The notes beneath the pieces were generated by a model. That model saw only the letters and a list, made by a program, of their open reading frames with translations, ran no database searches and was not told where the DNA came from. Position numbers and translations under genes: made by a program. Positions 26,392 through 35,150 of a stretch of 64,000 nt of DNA are shown here, piece after piece. This DNA is from Dyella monticola. Its GTDB lineage: Bacteria; Pseudomonadota; Gammaproteobacteria; Xanthomonadales; Rhodanobacteraceae. Position 1 is the first letter of the stretch. The number at the start of each line of letters is the position of its first letter. The stretch is taken from positions 267,795 through 331,794 of the forward strand of contig NZ_QRBE01000002.1 of NCBI RefSeq assembly GCF_003363155.1, read 5' to 3'.

Positions 26392-27630
26392 ATGGTTGAG
26401 GTTCATGAGCTGAATTTGCGCCATTTGCTGGCCGTGGCCGCCGTGGCGGAAGCGGGCAGCATCAGCGCGGCATCGCCTGTGGTCAGCCTGTCCCAACCGG
26501 CCCTGACGCAAGCGCTCGGGCGCCTTGAAAAACAGCTGCAAATCGCGCTGTTTTCGCGCCACCCCGGTGGCATGGCCGCCACCGAAGCCGCTCGCCTGCT
26601 AGTACCACGGGTACGGCGTGCAAGCAGTTACATCGCGCGCGGCGTGCAGCAGGCGAGGCGTTCGGTGCGCCTGACCGCGCTCCCCGGGGTGGAGCGACGC
26701 GTAACGCTCAGCCAGTTGCGTGCGCTCACGGAAGTGGCCGATGGCGGCAGTTATTCGCTGGCGGCGGCGCGCTCAGGCATCTCGCAGCCGGCGGTGTATC
26801 GCGCGATGAGCGAGCTGGCCGAGCTGGTGGAAGTTCCGCTGGTGCAGCGCCGCGGGAAAGCCGTGCAACTTACAGGCGCCGCCACCCGCATGCTGCGCTT
26901 TGCACGCCTGGCGCGCAGCGAATTGCAGGCCGGTCTCGATGAGCTGGCCGCGCTCGGCTCGCAAGGCGCAGGCCGCATTACGCTAGGCACGCTGCCACTG
27001 GCGCGCGCGGTGTTGCTGCCGCGAGTACTGGCACGCTTCTCCCGCGCCAATCCGGGTGCAACGATCAGCGTGATCGAAGGCCAGTATCTGGAGTTGCTCG
27101 GCCATCTGCGCGAAGGCAGCCTGGACATGATCGTCGGCGCCATGCGCAACCCCGTACCAGTACGCGACGTGGTGCAGGAAGCCCTGTTCGACGACCAACC
27201 GGTCATCGTCGCGCGCAGCGGCCACCCGCTCGCCGGCAAGCCGCTGGATTTCAGCCGATTGCTCGACTATCCATGGGTGATTTCCGCCCCCGGCGCCCCC
27301 CTGCGCGCACGCTGGAAACAGATGTTTCTCGAGCGCGGCATGGAGCCCCCGCGGCTACGCATCGAATGCGGTTCGGTGATGGTGATGCGTGGCCTGATGC
27401 TGGAGGATGACTGGCTGACGCTGATGTCGCCCGATCAGTTGCTTATCGAGCGCCGCGCCGGCCTGCTGTGCGAACTCGGCAGCGCGGGCCCCAGCGTGCG
27501 CCGCCGGATCGCGTTGACCACGCGGGGTGACTGGCACCCTACCCGCCTGCAGGCTCAATTTGTGGCGACCTTCAAGGAAGTCTGCGCGGAGCGCGAGGAC
27601 CCCATCGTGTGGCCGTTCCGCTATCCCTGA
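26392..27630 (+). CDS. LysR-family regulator with two N-terminal DNA-binding domains
   Basis: 412 residues, about 100 more than a normal LysR protein. Residues about 7-66 form one winged HTH (LRHLLAVAAVAEAGSISAAS; LSQPALTQALGRLEKQL). Residues about 105-165 form a second (LSQLRALTEVADGGSYSLAA; ISQPAVYRAMSELAELVEVP). The substrate-binding domain starts near residue 190 (GRITLGTLPLARAVLLPRVL). It is divergent from galC and is the probable activator of the lig/gal operon, sensing a pathway intermediate. Two-HTH LysR proteins exist near aromatic catabolic genes, but how both domains engage DNA is not known to me. Confidence 0.88.
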   Translation: MVEVHELNLRHLLAVAAVAEAGSISAASPVVSLSQPALTQALGRLEKQLQIALFSRHPGGMAATEAARLLVPRVRRASSYIARGVQQARRSVRLTALPGVERRVTLSQLRALTEVADGGSYSLAAARSGISQPAVYRAMSELAELVEVPLVQRRGKAVQLTGAATRMLRFARLARSELQAGLDELAALGSQGAGRITLGTLPLARAVLLPRVLARFSRANPGATISVIEGQYLELLGHLREGSLDMIVGAMRNPVPVRDVVQEALFDDQPVIVARSGHPLAGKPLDFSRLLDYPWVISAPGAPLRARWKQMFLERGMEPPRLRIECGSVMVMRGLMLEDDWLTLMSPDQLLIERRAGLLCELGSAGPSVRRRIALTTRGDWHPTRLQAQFVATFKEVCAEREDPIVWPFRYP

Positions 27631-27687
27631 GCACGGCGATTGCTGCGATCGCACATATAAGAAATGGTTAAGTGTTGGCGCGGCGTC

Positions 27688-27715
27688 GATGGCCATTGCG
27701 AAGGCAATGGCCATC
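27688..27715. terminator. Strong hairpin between convergent genes
   Basis: A 12-bp perfect stem (GATGGCCATTGC-gaag-complement) between the stops of the LysR and OmpA genes. No T run follows on either side, so it is a possible terminator or mRNA 3'-end stabiliser. Confidence 0.5.
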
Positions 27716-27738
27716 AGTCCACCGCGATAGCGATGACC

Positions 27739-28365
27739 TCAGCCTTGAGGAGATGCCGATGCCTGCCCAGGCGCCGGAGACGCCTGCGTTTCGGCGCCAG
27801 CGAAATCGACCACCAGGCTTACACGGCGGTTGGGTTCTCCGCTGTCACCCGATTGCCCCTTCAGTACTTGGCGATTGGCCGCCTTGCCGTAGCTGACGAC
27901 GCGCACCTGGTCGGCCGACATGCCGCCCGTACTCACCAGGTAATCGCGCACGGCCTCCGCACGCTTGCGCCCCAACCGGTAGTTGTACGCCGCACTTCCC
28001 GAAGGATCGGTAAAGCCTTCCACGGTCACGACGGCCTGCGGGTAGTTTTTCGACACGATCTTGGCGAAATCGTCGAGCAGCGGTTTGTCTTGATCGCGCA
28101 GCGTGGCGTCATTGAAGGCGAAGTGGGAAACGGTATCCACGCGAACACGGCCGTTCATTTCAGCAATCTTCGCGTCGTATTGCGCAAATTTTTGCTGCAT
28201 CTGCTGCGTCAGGCTGTCGATTTCCTGCTGCTGCTTCGTTTGGTTGGCCCGCAGATCGTTGATCGCTGCGTCGAAATCGGCCTTCTTGACGTAGCCCTGG
28301 CATCCGCTCAAGCCGATAGCCACGGCCGTCAGTGACAGATAAGCAAAACGTTGATAGACGCGCAT
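27739..28365 (-). CDS. OmpA-family peptidoglycan-associated lipoprotein
   Basis: 208 residues. The lipobox GLSGC ends the signal peptide (Cys22). Residues about 30-70 are a Gln-rich coiled coil (QTKQQQEIDSLTQQMQQK). The OmpA/MotB domain follows, with VTVEGFTDPSGSAAYNYRLGRKRAEAVRDYL and RRVSLVV, the peptidoglycan-binding Asp and Arg positions. It would tether the outer membrane to the wall. The tail is Pro/Ala/Ser-rich. It stands alone, convergent with the LysR gene. Confidence 0.88.
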   Translation of the reverse strand: MRVYQRFAYLSLTAVAIGLSGCQGYVKKADFDAAINDLRANQTKQQQEIDSLTQQMQQKFAQYDAKIAEMNGRVRVDTVSHFAFNDATLRDQDKPLLDDFAKIVSKNYPQAVVTVEGFTDPSGSAAYNYRLGRKRAEAVRDYLVSTGGMSADQVRVVSYGKAANRQVLKGQSGDSGEPNRRVSLVVDFAGAETQASPAPGQASASPQG

Positions 28366-28945
28366 GAAAGAATCCTCCTCAGTGAAACGGATGAAGTCAG
28401 CGGCTTCACTGAAGCATCGTCATGCCGTGTATTGATCCATGTCACCGAATCGACTCTCTTCTATCGCCTGCTTAGCTTCAGATCGTTTTTTAGGATCCGT
28501 CGTCGCGCGACCGAACGAACACAAGCCGGTCTCGCTTAGACCAGCCTTCGCTTTCGTACGATCGCTGTGAATTGAAACAGAACGATAGAGAAATCAAACA
28601 CATCACCAGTGAAAGCCAAGGCGTGAATCCTTGCGATCCCGACTTTGCGGAGTTGTCCGTTGTCATAGCGTGAATGGAATCTTCAATAATTCAGGTTATG
28701 CAAGAGCACATCCATCACGTTCTCCATCGATTAAAAAAATAATACTGTTGAGTTCAGCGGTTTATTGCACGCGAGCCGAACGATTTCGGAAATCCTTGAG
28801 CAGTCCGGCGCAGAACCCATGCAGGGGTGTCTTTTGGCAGAGTGTCTTCCGGCAGTCGAGCTGCGATCAGGGCTGGGACAAGCTACGTCCGAGGGCCATC
28901 GTCGTACGCAGACATAACCGTGAGCATCGCAAAGGGGACGCATTC
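28366..28945. other. Divergent intergenic region without a supported gene
   Basis: About 580 bp between the leftward OmpA lipoprotein and the rightward CPBP gene. It contains an AT-rich patch around 28687-28750 that could hold promoters. The frame of the CPBP gene stays open upstream but shows no family features there. I saw no RNA gene or repeat. Confidence 0.5.
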
Positions 28946-29773
28946 ATGCATTCGTCTTTCCGTACACCGGCGTGGTTTTATTTTGCACTCGCATTCGCCA
29001 TTACGTGGGTCTTCTGGCTTTTCCCAATATTGGCCAGTCACGGCATCCTTCAGCTCGGCCAGACCGCTCAGCTGGCGTGTCTGTTCGCCGGTTCCTTTGG
29101 ACCTTTCGTAAGTGCATTCATAGCGGTCTATCGCGATGGCGGCGGGCCGGCGGTGCGCGAATTCGCGGGTCGAAGCCTGCGTTACCGCATGGGGCCGATG
29201 TATTTTCTCGCAGCCATGTTATTGGCACCGGTCGCAGCCGGTCTGTCGATGGTATGGCTTGCCAGTCATGGTGGGCCGCCGTTCGCGTTCGGCGTCGCGC
29301 TAAGTCATTTTCCCCTTCTGTATGTGGAGCTGTTCTTTTTCGGCGGTTCCGTCAATGAGGAATTCGGCTGGGCCTACGCGATCGATCGCCTGGGGGAGCG
29401 ACAGCATCTGCTCCGGGCCGCAGCCGTGCTTGGCGTGATCTGGGGCTGCTGGCACATTCCCTTGTTTTTCATCACCGGCCTGACGCAGTCGTTCCTGCCC
29501 TTCTGGGCATTCCTGATCTTTACCATCGCGCTGCGCGTAGTGATTGTCTGGGGTTATGCAAGCAATCGCAAAAGCATTCTGGTGGCGTTGCTCTTTCACA
29601 CGGCAAGCAATTTTGCCTTCAACCTTTTTGCCGTGGTGGATCGCACACCAAAGCACGATGAGCGCGGTTTTATCGGCTTTGGATTGATCATGCTGGTCAT
29701 CGCATCATGGGTGGCGCTTAGCGCACGATGCTATCGCCAGGCGCCACCGGATTCAGTTGCCGCGATTGATTGA
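28946..29773 (+). CDS. CPBP-family intramembrane metalloprotease
   Basis: 275 residues with about eight membrane helices. The conserved region (PF02517) shows NEEFGWAYAIDRL as motif 1, VIWGCWHIPLFF as motif 2 and LLFHTASNFAFN as motif 3, giving the Glu-Glu and His residues of an Abi-type glutamic/metallo-protease. Motif 1 lacks the usual Arg after EExxx. The family includes CAAX-type processing and immunity proteins; the role here is unknown. AAAGGGGA seven bases upstream fixes the start. Confidence 0.82.
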   Translation: MHSSFRTPAWFYFALAFAITWVFWLFPILASHGILQLGQTAQLACLFAGSFGPFVSAFIAVYRDGGGPAVREFAGRSLRYRMGPMYFLAAMLLAPVAAGLSMVWLASHGGPPFAFGVALSHFPLLYVELFFFGGSVNEEFGWAYAIDRLGERQHLLRAAAVLGVIWGCWHIPLFFITGLTQSFLPFWAFLIFTIALRVVIVWGYASNRKSILVALLFHTASNFAFNLFAVVDRTPKHDERGFIGFGLIMLVIASWVALSARCYRQAPPDSVAAID

Positions 29774-29792
29774 TACGGCACGGATGCAATGA

Positions 29793-30806
29793 CTACGCAC
29801 CCGCCTCTGCGTGCATGTCAGAGACGGGTTGCGTCTGCAGTGCCGCCTTGGCCGCCTTGGCGGTGTGATGGTTACCGTCGTGACTCCAGCCGGGTGGCAT
29901 AAGCAGGTACAGCAGCTTGTTGCGCAGTCCCGGCGCATGCCATACGTCTCGCCCCAACAACCAGAATTCACCAAGATAGGCATCGATCACGCTGTAAGGT
30001 TTTACGGGTCGCGTAATGCCGTATTCGATCCGGGTGTCCTCATGCACTTCCATATACGTGCCAAAGATGCGATCCCAGATCGGCAGCAAATTACAGAAGT
30101 TGGTGTCCATATAGAGAACGTTGCGTGCATGGTGAACGCGATGATGCGAGGGTGTCAGCACGACACGGTAAAACATGCCCAGCTTGCCCTCGCGTAACAC
30201 GTTCTCGCCCAGGTGAATCAAACTGCCCCAGAAGCTATCGATGATCATGATCAGGATGAGCAGTGGCGGACTCACGCCCAGCAGCATGCAGATGCTGGTC
30301 CGCACAAAGTCGGCATAGGGTCCCTCAAGAAAAATGTGGGCAAAGTTCACCGACAGATTCATCGCGACAGGTGCATGGTGCGTGGAATGCAAACACCACA
30401 GCAGGCGCACCTTGTGCGCCAGAAAGTGATAGACAAAATGCGCCAGTTCCCAAACCACATAACCGTAAAGCAGCCCATACCAGGTGAGCCCGGCCTGGAA
30501 CAGCGCAAAGCGGTTGAACAGGCCGATGCAGAACCCGACCATGGCGATGGTGAGAAAGGCGCCGATGAAACGGTTCAGCACCATCGTCAGCAGTGGAACC
30601 TGATAATCCTCGCGCTTGGTTTGACGCAGCACGATGCCACGCACGAGTTCGAATACCAGCAATAACGGGATGATCGGCCCGATCGCACTACCGAAACCGT
30701 CCACGGTTAGCAGGCTCCGGTAATCGCCAGTGGTGAATACCTTCAGCAACGGTGCCAGGCCAAAAAAGCCCATCAGCTGATCGCGAATCCAACCCAAAAT
30801 ATCCAT
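29793..30806 (-). CDS. Fatty acid hydroxylase / sterol desaturase superfamily membrane protein
   Basis: 337 residues with several membrane helices and the three histidine clusters of the di-iron family: HFVYH near residue 122, HSTHH near 140 and HHRVHH near 225. These enzymes use O2 to hydroxylate or desaturate lipids in the membrane. The substrate is unknown; a membrane lipid or hopanoid-like compound is possible. It faces the CPBP gene convergently with only 19 bp between. Confidence 0.85.
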   Translation of the reverse strand: MDILGWIRDQLMGFFGLAPLLKVFTTGDYRSLLTVDGFGSAIGPIIPLLLVFELVRGIVLRQTKREDYQVPLLTMVLNRFIGAFLTIAMVGFCIGLFNRFALFQAGLTWYGLLYGYVVWELAHFVYHFLAHKVRLLWCLHSTHHAPVAMNLSVNFAHIFLEGPYADFVRTSICMLLGVSPPLLILIMIIDSFWGSLIHLGENVLREGKLGMFYRVVLTPSHHRVHHARNVLYMDTNFCNLLPIWDRIFGTYMEVHEDTRIEYGITRPVKPYSVIDAYLGEFWLLGRDVWHAPGLRNKLLYLLMPPGWSHDGNHHTAKAAKAALQTQPVSDMHAEAGA

Positions 30807-30934
30807 TAAAAACCCTCCCGCTAGCGGCTGCGGGACGGCTTTGGAAATAACCGTCCCTCGGCCAATTTGTCACGATCTAAATGACCATGCAATAGACTTT
30901 TTGCAGGACAGGCTATCTGGCGGGTTTGCGCGGC

Positions 30935-30960
30935 CGGGAGGGCGTGAAAACGCCCTCCCG
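30935..30960. terminator. Stable hairpin after the NTF2-like gene
   Basis: An 11-bp perfect stem (CGGGAGGGCGT at 30935-30945 and its complement at 30950-30960) with a GAAA loop, 19 bp past the NTF2-like stop. It has no T tract, so termination is likely but not certain. Confidence 0.5.
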
Positions 30961-30979
30961 ATCACTAGGTCGCGCGACG

Positions 30980-31492
30980 CTATTTCGGCGCCGGATTCGA
31001 CGAGTAGGTAATGGCGGCAATGCGCCATCCGTTCTCACCCTTCACTAGCTGCCAGGCTTCGCTTCCGCTGTTGTTGGGCTTACCGTCGACCATGAAGACG
31101 TAATCAAAATAGACCGATGCAATGGTTCCGTCGCTTAGGATGCGAACATTCTGGTGTTGCGGATCCATGTGTGCTTTCGATTGCGAAACGATCTTGGCGA
31201 AATCCTGATAGTTTCCTACCCTAATTTTGACCGTGCCCGGCTTGCTGGCGCGCATATGTGCCAGACCCGAATCGGAAAGTACATTGAGCCACGTACTTCC
31301 CTGGGGAATGAAGAGGCTCGCCAGCCGGGCACCATCATGCGTGACGACCGCCTCGTGATAGGCCGCCATGAGATGTTGCACGTCGACAGTATCCTGGCTG
31401 ACCCGATCGGGTGCCGGTGAAGACGACTGGGCGATCGCCGCGAAGGGCACGACCATTAACGCGGCGGACAAATACATCGAGGCACGTTTCAT
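30980..31492 (-). CDS. Secreted NTF2-like (SnoaL-type) protein
   Basis: 170 residues with a signal peptide ending AAIAQ. The mature part has the cone-shaped NTF2-like pattern: LMAAYHEAVVTHDGARLASLF, then strands ending WQLVKGENGWRIAAITYSS. Such domains serve as small enzymes or binding modules, so no reaction can be assigned. It lies 118 bp past the LytTR regulator gene in the same direction and may be part of that regulon. Confidence 0.75.
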   Translation of the reverse strand: MKRASMYLSAALMVVPFAAIAQSSSPAPDRVSQDTVDVQHLMAAYHEAVVTHDGARLASLFIPQGSTWLNVLSDSGLAHMRASKPGTVKIRVGNYQDFAKIVSQSKAHMDPQHQNVRILSDGTIASVYFDYVFMVDGKPNNSGSEAWQLVKGENGWRIAAITYSSNPAPK

Positions 31493-31610
31493 TCAAGCAG
31501 CTCTCGTGGACGGGAGCGCTGATTAAAGTGCTTTTCCGGCACGCCAAGGCGCCAGGAAGGCCTATATTCGTTGAACCGTGCGAGGGGTGCGACGAACCGG
31601 TGCGAAATAA

Positions 31611-32396
31611 CTAGCCATCGGTGGACGACATGGCATCCTCATCACTAAGACCGCGTTCAAAAAGCGTGCGCCGTAACGATTCGCTGTAGGTACGACTCAC
31701 GCGAAGAAGCGTTCCATCCATAAGCTTGAGCAGCGAATCGCGATTGGTCAATGCCTGAATTTCCGCAATGCGATTGATCCGGACAACCGTAGAGCGATGA
31801 ATGCGTACAAATTGGTGGGGATCGAGTTGCTCGATCAAGCGATGTACGCGCTCTCGCAGCAGATAGACATCGCCCCGGATGTGAAGCCCGGCGTAATCGC
31901 CCGTTGCCTCCACCCATTCGATATCTTCGGCGGCAATGACCAGGTCTTTCCGACCGGTCCGCACGGTGAAACGCGCAGGCCATCCAGATCCATCCTTGAT
32001 CGGTCGGCGGACGCCCTGCTCTCTTTCCCGGCGCAAGGCCAGTACGTCTCGCGCACGCTGCAGGGCCTCGGCAAATCGCTCTTCGTGAATGGGTTTGAGC
32101 AAATAATCCAGCGCATAGACTTCAAAGGCGTTGAGCGCAAATCGGTCATAGGCGCTGAGAAAAATAATCAGCGGACGCTCGGCGGGTTTCATCGCACGCA
32201 CCACGTCCAGTCCATTGGTCCCTGGCATCTGAATGTCCATGAAGACCACGTCGGGACGAAGTTCCTGGATGCCTTGCAACGCGGCGCGACCGTTGGCCGC
32301 CTCGCCGACCAGCTCCACATCCCCGCACAGGGATAGACGTTTGGTTACGCCGCGGCGCGCCAAGGGTTCATCGTCGACGACCAGAACGCGCATCAT
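31611..32396 (-). CDS. LytTR-family response regulator
   Basis: 261 residues. The receiver domain starts VLVVDDEPLARRG and has the phosphoacceptor Asp54 in DVVFMDIQMPGTNG, Ser/Thr in FLSAYD and Lys in DYLLKPI. The LytTR DNA-binding domain covers about residues 155-250 (DIEWVEATGDYAGLHI; FVRIHRSTVVRINRI). It overlaps the kinase gene by ATGA, so the pair is coupled. It binds DNA as a LytR/AlgR-type activator. Confidence 0.92.
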   Translation of the reverse strand: MMRVLVVDDEPLARRGVTKRLSLCGDVELVGEAANGRAALQGIQELRPDVVFMDIQMPGTNGLDVVRAMKPAERPLIIFLSAYDRFALNAFEVYALDYLLKPIHEERFAEALQRARDVLALRREREQGVRRPIKDGSGWPARFTVRTGRKDLVIAAEDIEWVEATGDYAGLHIRGDVYLLRERVHRLIEQLDPHQFVRIHRSTVVRINRIAEIQALTNRDSLLKLMDGTLLRVSRTYSESLRRTLFERGLSDEDAMSSTDG

Positions 32397-33538
32397 GAGC
32401 GTAGGGCGCCGCTCAACGACGCCTGACTGTGGGCCATGGCGCGGTAGGGTAAATGTGCCTCGACCAGGCAACTGCCGTCCTCAGCTACGCTCATCGCAAA
32501 CTGATAATCCGTAGCGTAGAGATGGCTCAGCCGATCGCGTACGTTTTGCAGCCCGATAGCGCTGCCTTCCCCTTCATCGGGAGATGACTCGCCCTGTTCC
32601 GCGACGCCCTGGTTCCAGACCGTGAGGTGAAGTCGCTCGGCTACCACCTCGATGTCGATGCGCAATTGCCCACCCTCGGGACGTCGCGCAATGCCGTGGC
32701 GGATCGCATTCTCGACCAACGGCTGCAACAACAAATACGGCACGGCCGCATCCAATGCGTTCGAACTCACCGCCAAATCCACCGTCAGCCGCTCGCCAAG
32801 GCGAACCTTCTCGATGTCCAGGTAGTGCTCGGTAAACGCCAGTTCCTGGGAAACAGACACTTCGTGTGATACCTGCTGGGTCAGCGTCATCCGCAGAAAA
32901 TCGGCCAGTTGCGCGAGCATGCGCGTCGCATCGCCAGGACGCTCATCGATAACGAGAGTGGAGATCGCATTCAACGTGTTGAAAAGAAAATGCGGATGCA
33001 CCTGATAGCGAAGCGCCTTGAGCTCCGCCTCTTTGGCCAGCGCGGTTGCCGCGAGCGCGCGTCGCGTTTCTTCCAGCGCGACGAGCTGGTAGCCCACGCC
33101 AATGTACATGGCGCAGTACGCCATCAGCAGAAACCAGATGGTCTGCATGCGTAGCAGGATCGCATTCCAGTGGAAGCCACCCGTCATCACGCCGATAGAT
33201 AAAGCCACTTTGACAAATAATGCGGTGGCGACCAAGGCCGTAACGAAGGTGCTCACCAGAAGCAGCCACGATATCGTGCGCAGAGGTATCTCTCTTCGCC
33301 ACACCGCACGCAAAAGCCCGGTAATCGGCAATGCAGCGAGCGAATAGAACACGAACAGCAGCGCGTCGTAACGCATCAGCCCCGGTTGCTCGCTCACGAC
33401 GGTTAATGCCCCGATGACGCACGCCAGCGCACAAGGCCCCCATCCCAGCAGCAGGGTCAATGCTGCAGATGGACAAGGCCGGTGGCGCGATAAGGACGTT
33501 GCGGGTACCAAGCGTTGAGTAGCGTGAGGGGGAGCCAT
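32393..33538 (-). CDS. LytS-type sensor histidine kinase
   Basis: 381 residues. About five membrane helices occupy residues 25-180, without a large periplasmic domain. Then comes the His_kinase domain with the phospho-accepting His in YQVHPHFLFNTLNAIS and the ATP-binding N box PLVENAIRHGI; the G box region is GLQNVRDRL. AAAGG four bases upstream favours ATG 33538 over ATG 33550. It phosphorylates the LytTR regulator downstream. The signal is unknown. Confidence 0.9.
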   Translation of the reverse strand: MAPPHATQRLVPATSLSRHRPCPSAALTLLLGWGPCALACVIGALTVVSEQPGLMRYDALLFVFYSLAALPITGLLRAVWRREIPLRTISWLLLVSTFVTALVATALFVKVALSIGVMTGGFHWNAILLRMQTIWFLLMAYCAMYIGVGYQLVALEETRRALAATALAKEAELKALRYQVHPHFLFNTLNAISTLVIDERPGDATRMLAQLADFLRMTLTQQVSHEVSVSQELAFTEHYLDIEKVRLGERLTVDLAVSSNALDAAVPYLLLQPLVENAIRHGIARRPEGGQLRIDIEVVAERLHLTVWNQGVAEQGESSPDEGEGSAIGLQNVRDRLSHLYATDYQFAMSVAEDGSCLVEAHLPYRAMAHSQASLSGALRS

Positions 33539-33866
33539 GATGCCTTTCATCAGCGGTGCGCGTTGAGCCCTTCGCACTATGGTGGCGCGCCTTTGGCGAT
33601 TCCAATAGAGCTGTGCGGGCAAGAGCCACTGAACTCGGGGGTCGGAAACATTGCAATCCACGCCCCTCCCCACCCTCAAAATGGATTCAAATATAGTATT
33701 CAACCATTTGAATACTAATAATTTTACTAGAAAGTCGGGGCGTGAATTACGCTCTCGGCACTCGACAACATTTACAGGTATCGATACCCACCAACCTCCG
33801 GGCCTTGCCGCGCCCAGCTAATTTCCCGATCCTTGCGCACATCGCCCGCTCCCCAAAGAAGTCTGA
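33539..33866. promoter_or_regulatory. Divergent regulatory region with a long inverted repeat
   Basis: AT-rich for this genome. It holds TAGTATTCAA-ccat-TTGAATACTA (33694-33717), ten perfect pairs, with an overlapping ATTCAAAT/ATTTGAAT pair from 33685. This looks like a dimeric operator for the kinase or the diguanylate cyclase gene. No gene seen. Confidence 0.5.
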
Positions 33867-33944
33867 ATGGATTTGTCCCTCGATTGCATGTGGGCTGTCA
33901 GCAGGTTTGGGCTCGTCGTGCTCGTAAGCCACCGTTTGCCCTGA
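33867..33944 (+). CDS. 25-residue ORF coupled to the diguanylate cyclase gene
   Basis: MDLSLDCMWAVSRFGLVVLV then SHRLP and a stop. The stop and the cyclase ATG overlap as TGATG. The peptide has a hydrophobic stretch and resembles the beginning of a membrane-anchored cyclase, so it may be a coupling leader or the original N-terminus separated by a frameshift. Evidence is weak. Confidence 0.3.
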   Translation: MDLSLDCMWAVSRFGLVVLVSHRLP

Positions 33945-35113
33945 TGTCCGCCGTATCGGTAGCCATCGCCACAACATGGCTCTTGGGTCTGTTGATGCTG
34001 CCCTTGCTCGGCTCGCTGCTTCGCTCGGGCGTGCCGGGTGTCCGCCAATGGCTGGATGCGGATGTCCTGCTCATTATTGCGATGCCGCTGCTGCTGTTGC
34101 GTGGTCGCATTCCCGACTTCATTTCGATCGTTGTCGCAAACGTATTGATCGCCCTGGCCGGCGTCACGTTGTATGCCGGTTTTGCGCGCTTCATGCACCG
34201 TCCGGCGCGCTGGCCGCGGCTGTTCGCCTGCGTCGCGATAATGGCGCTTGGTGCAACATACTGGCGATATGGCGTAGACAGCATCCCCATGCGCGTCGTG
34301 CTGTCGACGGGGTTCACCGCAGCGGTGTGCGTGGCTATCGCCGTCGTTGTCGCGCGCTATCGAAGCGCCGGCCGGGCGCCTTATCTCTATGCCGCCACCA
34401 CCGGGGTGGCATTGATATTCGCGGCCTGCCAGATCCTGCGCGGCAGCTACTTCCTGTCGGTGAATCACGTATCGAACGCATTGACGTTCGACACCACAGC
34501 AAACGTTGTGCTGTTGTGCGTCGGCGCCGCCATCATGCCGGTGCTGCTGATGTGCGGAATGATGATGGTGCATGACACGCTTCTTTCTGAAGCACGTGAT
34601 GCAGTAAATAGGGATTTTCTCACCGGCGCGCTTTCACGCGAAGGCTTTACATCGGTCGCTCGCACGCTGTTGGCAGAGGCCGATCATAACGACGCTCCGT
34701 TGGCGTGCCTGCTCGTCGACCTGGATCATTTCAAATCCATCAACGATACCTTCGGGCATACCGGCGGCGACCAGGTGTTGCGCGAATTCGTAGCCTTGAT
34801 GCGCACCGTGCTTCGCACAAGCGATGCCTTGGCGCGCATCGGTGGCGAAGAGTTCGCGATCTTGATGCCTGACATTGCGCTTGATCGCGCGCAATCGCTG
34901 GCTGAGCAACTGCGGAACGCGGCAACGCGACATGCTGTGGTCATTGATGGCGGTACCTGCACGTATAGCCTCAGCGGAGGCCTGGCGATGCGATTGCCCG
35001 GCGAGACTTTGGATCAACTAACCGTACGCGCCGACCGCGCGCTTTATCAGGCGAAGATTTCAGGGCGAAACAGGTTATGCATCGATGAGCGATCACCATC
35101 TCGCGATGCCTGA
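33944..35113 (+). CDS. Membrane diguanylate cyclase (GGDEF)
   Basis: 389 residues from ATG 33944. Six membrane helices in residues 1-205 form a sensor region of no named family. The GGDEF domain follows: DFLTGALSREGF, LLVDLDHFKSINDTFGHTGGD, and the active-site RIGGEEFAIL, so catalysis of c-di-GMP from two GTP is expected. No EAL domain. No RxxD inhibitory site is obvious directly before the GGEEF. A frame open to a TTG at 33833 exists, but the membrane region begins at 33944. Confidence 0.85.
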   Translation: MSAVSVAIATTWLLGLLMLPLLGSLLRSGVPGVRQWLDADVLLIIAMPLLLLRGRIPDFISIVVANVLIALAGVTLYAGFARFMHRPARWPRLFACVAIMALGATYWRYGVDSIPMRVVLSTGFTAAVCVAIAVVVARYRSAGRAPYLYAATTGVALIFAACQILRGSYFLSVNHVSNALTFDTTANVVLLCVGAAIMPVLLMCGMMMVHDTLLSEARDAVNRDFLTGALSREGFTSVARTLLAEADHNDAPLACLLVDLDHFKSINDTFGHTGGDQVLREFVALMRTVLRTSDALARIGGEEFAILMPDIALDRAQSLAEQLRNAATRHAVVIDGGTCTYSLSGGLAMRLPGETLDQLTVRADRALYQAKISGRNRLCIDERSPSRDA

Positions 35114-35150
35114 AACACCCCGAGCCACAATGCTCAAGGCATACGCATTG

